Below are positions 1 to 7,620 of a stretch of 64,000 nucleotides of DNA, piece by piece. The notes beneath the pieces are model-generated. The model had not been told where the DNA came from, did no database searches, and saw nothing but the letters and a program-made list of their open reading frames with translations. Source of the DNA: Lacipirellula limnantheis (GTDB lineage: Bacteria > Planctomycetota > Planctomycetia > Pirellulales > Lacipirellulaceae); NCBI RefSeq assembly GCF_007746075.1, contig NZ_CP036339.1:6690028-6754027 (forward strand). The letters are read 5' to 3'. Positions within the stretch are counted from its first letter, which is position 1; each line of letters starts with the position of its first letter. The position numbers were made by a program, and so were the translations under genes.

Positions 1-869
1 TCGATTCGGCCGACGTCTATTCCAACGGTCTGGCCGAGGAGATTCTGGGGCAAGCGATCAAGGGACGCCGCGAGCGCGTGCTCATCTCCACCAAGGCGAC
101 CTTTCGCTCAGGCGACGGTCCCAACGACGTCGGTTCGTCGCGATTCCATCTCGTGGAGGCCGTGGAATCAGCGCTGCGCCGCCTCGGAACGGAGTACATC
201 GACCTGTTCCAGCTCCATACGTTCGATGCGTTGACGCCTGTCGAAGAAACGCTTGGAACGCTCGACGATTTGGTTCGCGCCGGCAAGATTCGCTACATCG
301 GCTGTTCCAACTTTGGGGGTTGGCAGCTGATGAAGTCGCTAGCCGCGAGCGATCGCTATGGCTGGAGCCGCTACGTCGCGCATCAGGCGTATTATTCGTT
401 GGTCGGTCGCGACTACGAATGGGAGCTCATGCCCCTGGCGATCGATCAGGGCGTTGGCGCCGTCGTCTGGAGTCCGTTGGGCTGGGGCCGGCTGACGGGG
501 AAGATTCGCCGGGGGACGCCGATCCCCCCGGGGAGCCGCCTGCAAAACCAAAGCGTTCTCGACGCCGGCCCCGCCGTGCCGATGGAGCGTCTCTATGCGG
601 TCGTCGACGTCCTCGACGAGGTCGCCGCGGAAACGGGAAAGAGCGTGCCGCAGATTGCCTTGAACTGGCTGCTGCAACGCCCCACGGTAGCGACGGTCGT
701 CATCGGCGCTCGCAACGAAGAGCAACTGCGGCAGAACATTGGGGCGGTCGGTTGGAGCCTGACTCCTGAGCAAATCGACAGACTCGACGCCGCCAGCGAC
801 GTCACGCCAGCGTATCCGTGCTGGCACCAGCGGGTCCACTTTTCGGAGCGGAATCCGAAGCCTGTTTGA
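1..869 (+). CDS. Aldo/keto reductase, 5'-truncated by window edge
   Basis: The frame is open from base 3, so the gene starts before the window; about 289 C-terminal residues are present. It is an NADPH-dependent oxidoreductase of the aldo/keto reductase superfamily with a TIM-barrel fold, expected in the cytoplasm. Visible parts of the catalytic tetrad are the Asp and Tyr in DSADVYSNG, the Lys in LISTKATF and the His in DLFQLHTFD. The strand IRYIGCSNFGGWQL and the C-terminal cofactor-binding segment VATVVIGARNEEQL are typical of the YajO/Gfo-like aldo/keto reductases. The substrate cannot be told. The next gene starts 217 bp downstream, so an operon link is unlikely. Confidence 0.93.
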   Translation, partial: DSADVYSNGLAEEILGQAIKGRRERVLISTKATFRSGDGPNDVGSSRFHLVEAVESALRRLGTEYIDLFQLHTFDALTPVEETLGTLDDLVRAGKIRYIGCSNFGGWQLMKSLAASDRYGWSRYVAHQAYYSLVGRDYEWELMPLAIDQGVGAVVWSPLGWGRLTGKIRRGTPIPPGSRLQNQSVLDAGPAVPMERLYAVVDVLDEVAAETGKSVPQIALNWLLQRPTVATVVIGARNEEQLRQNIGAVGWSLTPEQIDRLDAASDVTPAYPCWHQRVHFSERNPKPV

Positions 870-1086
870 ATCAAGTTCGTCGGCGTAGAGCGGTGATTGC
901 ACGACGTCGTCGGCCGTTGCATTTCTCGACACGGCACGTCGCAGGTTTCAACGTGCGTGCATCCTTCGCTCCGTCATTGGCCGCGGTGGAATGGGATTTG
1001 GGCTCGTCGGCGCCTGACTTGCGTACAATGGAGGGGCCGGTCGCGCTGCGCCAATTCCTACCCTACATTTCTGAGCGGTCTCCTCC

Positions 1087-2181
1087 ATGCCCTGCCGTCG
1101 CCTCGTGCCGTCGCTGATTGTGTTGGCTCTGTGCGGCGCTGAACAGGTTTTGCATTCTACGACTGAACACGAACTCAACGCGGCGGAGATGGAAGTTGGC
1201 GCCGGCCTGGGGACGTTTCAACCGGTGGCGGTCACTCCCGCGGGGCAGAAGTCGATTGACAAAGGGATGAAGTGGCTCCTCGGCGCCATGCGGGAAGACG
1301 GAAAGATCGGCGCGGACGAGAATTATCCGCCCGATCCGAGCTGCACGGCCATGCTCGGACTCGCGCTCTTGGCCGAGGGCAATACGCCGTACGGCGGTCC
1401 GCATGCCGACGAGCTGCGTCGCGTGCTCGACGCCGTGTTGAACATGTGCAATGCGCTGCCGCGCGGAGCGCGCCGCCCAGGCCGGACGACGCTTGTGCAG
1501 CACAAAATTGGGCTGAACGCCGATCGATTTCTCGCGGCGGTGTTTCTCAGCGAAATCATCGGCGAGACGGGCGACGCCGACAACGACGTCCGCCAGACGC
1601 TTGAGCGATTGGTGCAAGACATCAGCGACACGCAAGGCGCTGACGGCACTTGGGGAAACGAAAGCTGGGCGCCGGTGTTAGGGACGGTGCTCGGTTGGGA
1701 GAGCTTGCGCAACAGCGCCTCGTGCGGCATGAAGGTCGACGCCTCGGCGCAGCAGGTTGGCGAAGCATTGCTCAAGCAGCTCCGCCTCAAACTACAATCG
1801 CAAGAAGGCTGGATGCACGACTTCTACAAAAACGCTTCCAGCATTCGCGTGCTCTATTCGATGGGCTATCGTGACGACCCGCTCTACAAGCAATCGTTGG
1901 AGCGCACGATCTTCACCGCACAGAAAGACGAACGCCCGTTCAAGGAAGCGGGCGGCGAGGAGTATCTCGCATTCTTCCTGGTAAGCGAGTGCCTGTTGCA
2001 GTCGCCCGGCGGCGAGGGGACGTCGTGGTACCCGCTGGTGAGCGACGGGCTGATGAAGGTGCAGAACCCCGACGGCAGCTGGACAGGGCATCACTGCATC
2101 ACCAACCGGACGTTTTGCACGGCGGCCGCGCTACTGACGCTGCAGACGCCGAACTACTGTTTGTCGATCTCGAATCTATGA
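1087..2181 (+). CDS. Exported prenyltransferase/squalene-oxidase-repeat (alpha/alpha toroid) protein
   Basis: This 364-residue protein has an N-terminal hydrophobic segment (about residues 6-18) consistent with export. It is followed by QW-like repeats of the terpenoid cyclase/prenyltransferase toroid fold: GMKWLLGAMREDGKIG (near residue 60), DISDTQGADGTWGNESW and KVQNPDGSWTGHHC near the C-terminus. The DxDD acid motif of true squalene-hopene cyclases is not visible, so it is more likely a structural or binding protein than a cyclase. Its stop codon overlaps the ATG of the next gene (ATGA), and a third toroid protein follows, so the three are probably translated together. No good Shine-Dalgarno sequence precedes the ATG. 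The function is unknown. Confidence 0.8.
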   Translation: MPCRRLVPSLIVLALCGAEQVLHSTTEHELNAAEMEVGAGLGTFQPVAVTPAGQKSIDKGMKWLLGAMREDGKIGADENYPPDPSCTAMLGLALLAEGNTPYGGPHADELRRVLDAVLNMCNALPRGARRPGRTTLVQHKIGLNADRFLAAVFLSEIIGETGDADNDVRQTLERLVQDISDTQGADGTWGNESWAPVLGTVLGWESLRNSASCGMKVDASAQQVGEALLKQLRLKLQSQEGWMHDFYKNASSIRVLYSMGYRDDPLYKQSLERTIFTAQKDERPFKEAGGEEYLAFFLVSECLLQSPGGEGTSWYPLVSDGLMKVQNPDGSWTGHHCITNRTFCTAAALLTLQTPNYCLSISNL

Positions 2182-3395
2182 GCGTTAGCCGGCGGCGTCA
2201 GCTGCGACTGTGGCCAGTGCTGTGGGGCGTCGGCGTCTTCGCCGCTGGCCTGTGGTGGAGTCGCACCGAAGCGGGCGACGTTTCGGCCAAACTGGATCGG
2301 CCCGCCATCGACGCGGCGATTGGACGCGGCGTCGAGTGGCTCGTCACTAGCCAGCAGCCGGACGGCTCGTGGCGCTCAGCAACCTATACTCAGTTGCAAG
2401 CGGGCCCGGCGGCGACGGGGCTTGCCGTTGCGGCGCTAGCATCCGTCGCCTCTGACGAACTGGATCGATCGGGAAGCGAAACTTCAGCTCGGCGCGCGAT
2501 TGACGCCGCCCTGCCGTGTCTATTGGGCAACCTTTCCCCCGATGGTGCGATCCGCGCGCCAGGCGATGCGAGCGAGTATCCGACCTACGCGACGGCGCTG
2601 GCGCTGATCGCGCTGCAACGGTTACCGGCGGCAGATCGGGCTCGGTACGCCGACGAGATGCAGCGGATGCAGGGTTACCTGGCGGCAGCTCAAGTCAGCG
2701 GACCGCTGCCAAACGGTCTGGCCACTGCCGAGGATGTCGGCGGCTGGGGGCTGGTGGGCGGCGCCGTCGCCGACCCGAGTTCCTTCCGCACGTCGAATCT
2801 CTCGACCACGCGGTTCGCGCTCGAAGCGCTCGCGCCAGTCGCGGATCGCTATGTCGCCACTTTTGAACTCGCGGAGCAATTCTTGGCCCGCCGGCAGAAC
2901 GGCGACGGCGGCTTCGCGTTCCTGAGCGATCCGCTGGACCAGCTGAATAAAGCCGGCGCCATCGAACCCGCGCACGCTGGCGATCCGTTCGCGGCGCGCT
3001 CCTACGGGACGGCCACCGCGGATGGGCTGCTGGCGCTGCGAGCAGCGGGCGTCCCGCCGTACGATTCGCGCGTCGCGGCGGCGATCGATTGGCTTGGTCG
3101 CCGCCCGCAAGTCGATGCGGTTCCCGGATTCCCAGCGGACGAAGTTTCGCAGACCGCGTCCGAAGGTCTGTTCTACTACTATGCGGCCGCTCTTGCTCAA
3201 GCGCTTGTCCGCTGCCCTGAGGCTCCGTCCGCGGCCCAAGCTCCAGCCTTAGCCGCTGAGCTCATGGGCCGTCAGCGTCCCGACGGCTCGTGGGCCAATA
3301 GAATATCGACAATGCGGGAAGACGATCCGCTGACCGCGACGTGCCTGGCGCTGGAAGCGCTCGTCGCGCTGCGGTCGCTCCAGAACAGTGACTAG
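2178..3395 (+). CDS. Exported squalene-cyclase-like toroid protein
   Basis: The chosen ATG overlaps the upstream stop as ATGA, giving 405 residues; the frame is open further upstream, but that part reads as out-of-frame sequence of the previous gene. Residues about 5-22 (LRLWPVLWGVGVFAAGLWW) form a signal anchor. Toroid repeats include GVEWLVTSQQPDGSW near residue 52, FLARRQNGDGGFAFL mid-protein and ELMGRQRPDGSW at the end, each a QXXDGSW-like motif. No cyclase catalytic acid motif was seen. It is the middle gene of a three-gene set of related folds. All appear to be exported, which fits a periplasmic or surface assembly rather than hopanoid synthesis. Confidence 0.8.
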   Translation: MSVSRRRQLRLWPVLWGVGVFAAGLWWSRTEAGDVSAKLDRPAIDAAIGRGVEWLVTSQQPDGSWRSATYTQLQAGPAATGLAVAALASVASDELDRSGSETSARRAIDAALPCLLGNLSPDGAIRAPGDASEYPTYATALALIALQRLPAADRARYADEMQRMQGYLAAAQVSGPLPNGLATAEDVGGWGLVGGAVADPSSFRTSNLSTTRFALEALAPVADRYVATFELAEQFLARRQNGDGGFAFLSDPLDQLNKAGAIEPAHAGDPFAARSYGTATADGLLALRAAGVPPYDSRVAAAIDWLGRRPQVDAVPGFPADEVSQTASEGLFYYYAAALAQALVRCPEAPSAAQAPALAAELMGRQRPDGSWANRISTMREDDPLTATCLALEALVALRSLQNSD

Positions 3396-3408
3396 TCCTC
3401 AGGTCGAA

Positions 3409-5775
3409 ATGCCGAAGTTGATTTCCTTACGGTGTCATCGTGCGTGGCTCATCGCGCTGCTGGCCTGCGCGGCGATGATCGCGTCAAGCAGTGCCGCATT
3501 CAGTCAACAGCCGAGCGGCGTCACCGCTGCACAGGTGAACGAATCCATTGCACGCGGCGTCCGCTTCCTGAAATCTGAACAGCGCGACGACGGCACGTGG
3601 GAAGAACGCCCTTTGTATGCCGGCGGACTCACGCCGCTGGCGACGCTGGCGCTGTTGCAGTCTGGCTGCGACGTCACGGACGAGGCGGTCGCGAAGGCGC
3701 TCAAGCACCTGCGCAGCTTCCGCCCCGACGCCACCTATACGGCGGCGCTGCAGACGATGGTCTTTTGCCACGCCGAGCCCGAGCGTGATCTGCTGTTGAT
3801 CCAGCGGAACGTCCGCTGGCTGGAGGAGCATCAGATCCGCGCCGGCGAGAACGCCGGCATGTGGGCGATCGCCGCTCCCGGCACGCCGGACCATACCGAC
3901 AACTCGATGACCCACATGGCGATGCTCGCGCTCTACGAAGCAGAGCGCGTGGGCGTCATGGCCGAGGAAGAAACGTGGCGGCTGGCGCTGGGGTACTGGC
4001 GGCGCTCGCAGAACTCCGACGGTTCGTGGGGCTGGGGGCCAGGTTACCCCGGAACGGGGAGCATGACGGCGGCGGGCATCGCGTCGGTGCTTGCGGCGTC
4101 GCAACGACTCGAACCGGGGGATGCCCGCGTCGCCGGGGACGCCATCGCCTGCTGTCAGCCGCAGGCGCCGAACAAGCAGCTCGACGCCGCCAACTCCTGG
4201 CTCGCCCGCAACTTCTCGGTGAATCGCAACCCGGGCGTCGACTATTGGCACTCGTATTATTTGTTCGCCTTGGAACGAGTCGGGCGGATCACGGCCCAGC
4301 GGTTCATCGGCGACCATGATTGGTACCGCGAGGGGGCTGAAACGGTCGTCGGTTTGCAATTGCCCAACGGCGCTTGGCCTTCGGATCTCGACGAGGAGCA
4401 TCTCAATGATAAGCGCGTGTCGACGAGCTTCTACTTGCTCTTCCTGGCGAAGGGCCGTCGTCCGTTATTGCTGGCCCACGTAAAACACGATCCGCTGGGC
4501 GACTGGCATCGCCATCGCGGCGCGCTCCACAATCTCGTCGCCAGCGTCGAACATGCCTGGCAGCTTCCGCTGGCGCATCAGGTGGTCGACCTTGATCCCG
4601 CCACCGTGGAAGACTTGCTGCAGACGCCCGTACTGTACATCAGCGGGCACGATGCGCCGCGGTTCACCGCCGACGAAAAACGCAAGCTGCGGATGTACGT
4701 CGACCGCGGGGGCTTTCTGTTTTTCGACCAATCGTGCCAGGGCGGGGAATTCGACGCGGCCGCTCGCCAGCTGATCGCCGAGCTTTTTCCTGAGCCAGAC
4801 GCCAAACTCGCGCCACTGCCGCCGAGCCATCCGATCTGGCGGATGGAGCAGGCCATCGATCCCGCCGCGGCCTCGGTCGTCCTCGGGGTTGAGGTCAGCT
4901 GCCGCACGGCGGTGGTTTACACGCCGGGCGATTTCGCTTGCCGCTGGGAGCTGATGGGCCGCGGCCGCGAGTACACGTACGCGCCCGAGGTTCGTTCTCG
5001 CATTCAACAAGCCGAAACGCTGGGCCTGAACATCCTCGCCTACGCGACCAACCGCGAGGTGGTCTTCAAAGACCCTGCGCTGCCGACCGTCGGCAATGAC
5101 GACGTGGTTGATCACTCGCGCGGCCAGATCCGCATCGCGAACATTTTGCACCCCGGCGGCTGCGAAGGCGCTCCCGGGGCGCTGCGAAGCCTGCTGCAGC
5201 TGGCCGATCGCGAGTTGAACGTGACGATGGCCGTGCCGCAGGAGGTGTCGCTCGCCTCGCCAGCGCTGTTCAGCAATAACTTTTTGATGTTCCATGGGCG
5301 ATCTTCGTTCGAACTGACGCCGGCCGAGCGAGCCGGACTGAAGGAATTCGTCAGTCGCGGCGGCACGATTCTGGCGGATGCGATTTGCGCGAACCGCGAG
5401 TTCGCCGAGTCGCTGCGCCGGGAGTTGGGGATCATCTTTCCGGAGACGCCGCTCGCCCCGATTCCCGCCGACGATCGCCTCTTCACGCCCGAATTCGGCG
5501 GTTACGACCTCTCGCGGGTGTCGCGACGCCGTCCGGGCGCAACGGAGCCTCGCGCCGTAACGAACGACCGCCCGGGCGGGCCAGCTCGCGCCGGCGGCGG
5601 AACCACCGGCGCTCCGCAACTTGAAGCGATCACGATCGACGGTCGCCATGCCGTCATTTTCTCGCCGTACGACCTCAGTTGCTCCCTCGAAGGTCCGGCC
5701 CCGCAGTGCGAGGGTTACTCGCGGCAGGACGCGGCCCGAATCAGCTTGAACGCGCTGCTCTACGCGATTCATTAA
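3409..5775 (+). CDS. Toroid-DUF4159-DUF4159 protein, exported
   Basis: The ATG at 3409 follows a weak CAGG and starts 13 bp after the previous stop; a GTG at 3388 would add seven residues and overlap it. The 788-residue product has a signal sequence at about residues 10-30. A toroid domain (GVRFLKSEQRDDGTW to LQLPNGAWPSDLD) fills roughly the first 330 residues. A first DUF4159 module follows (VLYISGHDAPRFTADEK, YVDRGGFLFFDQSCQGG), then a second copy (NNFLMFHGRSSFELTPAER, FVSRGGTILADAICANREF). DUF4159 has a flavodoxin/GATase-like fold and usually stands alone in planctomycetes. A Pro/Gly/Arg-rich insert (about residues 705-735) interrupts the second copy. The molecular role is unknown. Confidence 0.82.
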   Translation: MPKLISLRCHRAWLIALLACAAMIASSSAAFSQQPSGVTAAQVNESIARGVRFLKSEQRDDGTWEERPLYAGGLTPLATLALLQSGCDVTDEAVAKALKHLRSFRPDATYTAALQTMVFCHAEPERDLLLIQRNVRWLEEHQIRAGENAGMWAIAAPGTPDHTDNSMTHMAMLALYEAERVGVMAEEETWRLALGYWRRSQNSDGSWGWGPGYPGTGSMTAAGIASVLAASQRLEPGDARVAGDAIACCQPQAPNKQLDAANSWLARNFSVNRNPGVDYWHSYYLFALERVGRITAQRFIGDHDWYREGAETVVGLQLPNGAWPSDLDEEHLNDKRVSTSFYLLFLAKGRRPLLLAHVKHDPLGDWHRHRGALHNLVASVEHAWQLPLAHQVVDLDPATVEDLLQTPVLYISGHDAPRFTADEKRKLRMYVDRGGFLFFDQSCQGGEFDAAARQLIAELFPEPDAKLAPLPPSHPIWRMEQAIDPAAASVVLGVEVSCRTAVVYTPGDFACRWELMGRGREYTYAPEVRSRIQQAETLGLNILAYATNREVVFKDPALPTVGNDDVVDHSRGQIRIANILHPGGCEGAPGALRSLLQLADRELNVTMAVPQEVSLASPALFSNNFLMFHGRSSFELTPAERAGLKEFVSRGGTILADAICANREFAESLRRELGIIFPETPLAPIPADDRLFTPEFGGYDLSRVSRRRPGATEPRAVTNDRPGGPARAGGGTTGAPQLEAITIDGRHAVIFSPYDLSCSLEGPAPQCEGYSRQDAARISLNALLYAIH

Positions 5776-6219
5776 GTTCGGGGGGCACATTTCCATCCAG
5801 CTAGCACAAGTGCGGCACACGCCGCTGCGCGGCACACTCTCGCGACTGCGCAACGGCGCCGCTCGCGAAGGCACGGCAATCCCGCGTTTTCCAAGGCGAG
5901 AATTTCCAGTTTTCTGGCGCCGGTTGCCGAATCCGCGGCGTGACCGCGGGGTTTTAATCGCGTGCGGCCGAGTTCACCGACCAAGCTGGCGTGGCCGGTG
6001 ACGCTGAGTGAGCTCCGCGGCACGGCGGGCGCCACATCACGAATCGACCCTGTTTGTTGACCCCGTTCCACGCCCCAGTACGATGGGGTTGGCCGGGCGC
6101 CGCTGCGCTTCGTGCGTGCTTTCGGCATGTTGGCCGTACTTTGGAACAGATCTGCCGCTCGCCGCCTGCCTCGCTGATTCTCTGCGGCAGGTTGCGCTCC
6201 CTCGATTGTCGGAAACTCA
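5776..6219. other. Intergenic region, no gene seen
   Basis: The 444 bp between the DUF4159 gene and the peroxidase gene hold no ORF with coding character on either strand. A sigma-70-like promoter is listed separately. No clear terminator hairpin with a T-run was found. Confidence 0.6.
6057..6084 (+). promoter_or_regulatory. Possible sigma-70-type promoter for the peroxidase gene
   Basis: TTGACC, a 16-bp spacer and TACGAT resemble -35 and -10 boxes about 135 bp upstream of the peroxidase ATG. This is weak evidence by eye only; such matches occur by chance. Confidence 0.3.
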
Positions 6220-7620
6220 ATGACGCGACTCCGCCGCACCGGAATTTTTGCATTGATCGCCGTCGCTGTTTGCGGACCGCGGGCATTGCGCGCCGCTTCA
6301 CCGGGCGTGCCTGCGTTGCCCGCGACGACGGCGGACTACGTGAAGTACGCGATCACGGACCTGCCGAACCATTTTAAGAACGGAGCCGTCGCTTCCCTGA
6401 ACAATACGCCCGCGACGAACCCGATCACCAACGCCGGAGCGACGCTGGGTCGCGTCCTCTTCTATGATGATCGCCTCTCGCATAACGACGGACTAAGCTG
6501 CTCGTCTTGTCATAAGCAACAGAACGATTTCTCCGACCCGGCCACAAAGAGCCTGGGCTTCGAGGGGGGACTGACGGGTCGCCACTCGATGGGACTTAGC
6601 AACGGCGCGTACTATCAAAACGGCAAGTTCTTTTGGAATCAGCGCGCCAACACGCTGGAGGATCAGGTCCTCATGCCGATCCAGGATCCGGTGGAGATGG
6701 GGACGAATCTGACGGAATTAACCGCCGAGCTTGCCGCCACCACATTTTACCCAACGCTGTTTCAGAACGCCTTTGGCACGCCGGAGGTGACGTCGGAGCG
6801 AATCTCGAAATCGCTGGCGCAGTTCGTCCGTTCGATGGTCTCCTACAAGTCGAAGTTTGATGATGCCGTCGAGGCGGGGACGCCGGGTGCTCCGAACTAT
6901 GCGGCTGCCGGCTACACGGCGCAGGAGATCGAGGGCGCCGGACTGTTCCATGGCGCCGGACGTTGCAATCAGTGCCACGTCACGGCGGCGCAAGTCGGCG
7001 ACGCTCCGCGCAACATCGGCCTCGACGCCACAAACGCTGCCGATATCGGCGTGAATCCGCCCGGCGTCGGGCAGTTCAAGACGCCTTCTCTCCGCAACGC
7101 GGAAGTCCGCGACGGCTATATGCACGACGGAAGATTCACCTCGCTCGAAGACGTCGTGAATTTCTACAGCACCGGCATTCAAAACAATCCAAACCTCGAC
7201 GCGAGGTTACGAGTTGCGGGCGGACAACCATTCCGCCCCGACTTTACGGCGGAGCAGAAGGCGGCCCTGGTGGCATTCCTGAAAACGCTCACCGACCAAA
7301 GCTTCCTCACGAACGAACTGTTCAGCGATCCATTCGTCCAGCTCGCCGGCGACTTCGACAACAATGGCGCCGTCGACGGCAATGATCTGGCGATCTGGAA
7401 AACCGCGTTCGGCTCGACCGGCGCCGCCGACGCCGACGGCGACGGCGATTCGGATGGCGCCGACTACTTAGCCTGGCAGCGCAACTTTGGGCTAACGTGG
7501 CAAGATATGGCCTCGTCGCTCACCGCGGCGACTGCCGCCGTGCCGGAGCCAAACGCAGTGGCGGTCCTTGCCCTCGCGGCCGCCGGGCTGTTGCCGCTTC
7601 ATCAGCGCCGGCGTCTGTAG
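6220..7620 (+). CDS. Di-heme cytochrome c peroxidase (MauG/CcpA family) with dockerin-like and PEP-CTERM tail
   Basis: This 466-residue exported protein has a signal peptide (about residues 1-26). Two c-type heme sites are visible: C94-x-x-C97-H98 (CSSCHKQ) and C249-x-x-C252-H253 (CNQCH), as in bacterial di-heme peroxidases, which reduce H2O2 or oxidise other substrates in the periplasm. The segment LGRVLFYDDRLSHND and the later YMHDGRFTSLEDVV are family hallmarks. The catalytic module ends near residue 370. A dockerin-like calcium repeat follows (GDFDNNGAVDGNDLAIW, then ADGDGDSDGADYLAWQ), then VPEP, a hydrophobic helix and QRRRL, which is a PEP-CTERM sorting signal. The last 19 bp overlap the convergent gene on the other strand. 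Confidence 0.92.
   Translation: MTRLRRTGIFALIAVAVCGPRALRAASPGVPALPATTADYVKYAITDLPNHFKNGAVASLNNTPATNPITNAGATLGRVLFYDDRLSHNDGLSCSSCHKQQNDFSDPATKSLGFEGGLTGRHSMGLSNGAYYQNGKFFWNQRANTLEDQVLMPIQDPVEMGTNLTELTAELAATTFYPTLFQNAFGTPEVTSERISKSLAQFVRSMVSYKSKFDDAVEAGTPGAPNYAAAGYTAQEIEGAGLFHGAGRCNQCHVTAAQVGDAPRNIGLDATNAADIGVNPPGVGQFKTPSLRNAEVRDGYMHDGRFTSLEDVVNFYSTGIQNNPNLDARLRVAGGQPFRPDFTAEQKAALVAFLKTLTDQSFLTNELFSDPFVQLAGDFDNNGAVDGNDLAIWKTAFGSTGAADADGDGDSDGADYLAWQRNFGLTWQDMASSLTAATAAVPEPNAVAVLALAAAGLLPLHQRRRL

Noticed and set aside
4465-5874. Long minus-strand ORF (469 aa)
   Set aside because: It is antisense to the DUF4159 gene, Arg/Gln-rich, with no domain or ribosome site; typical shadow of a GC-rich gene.
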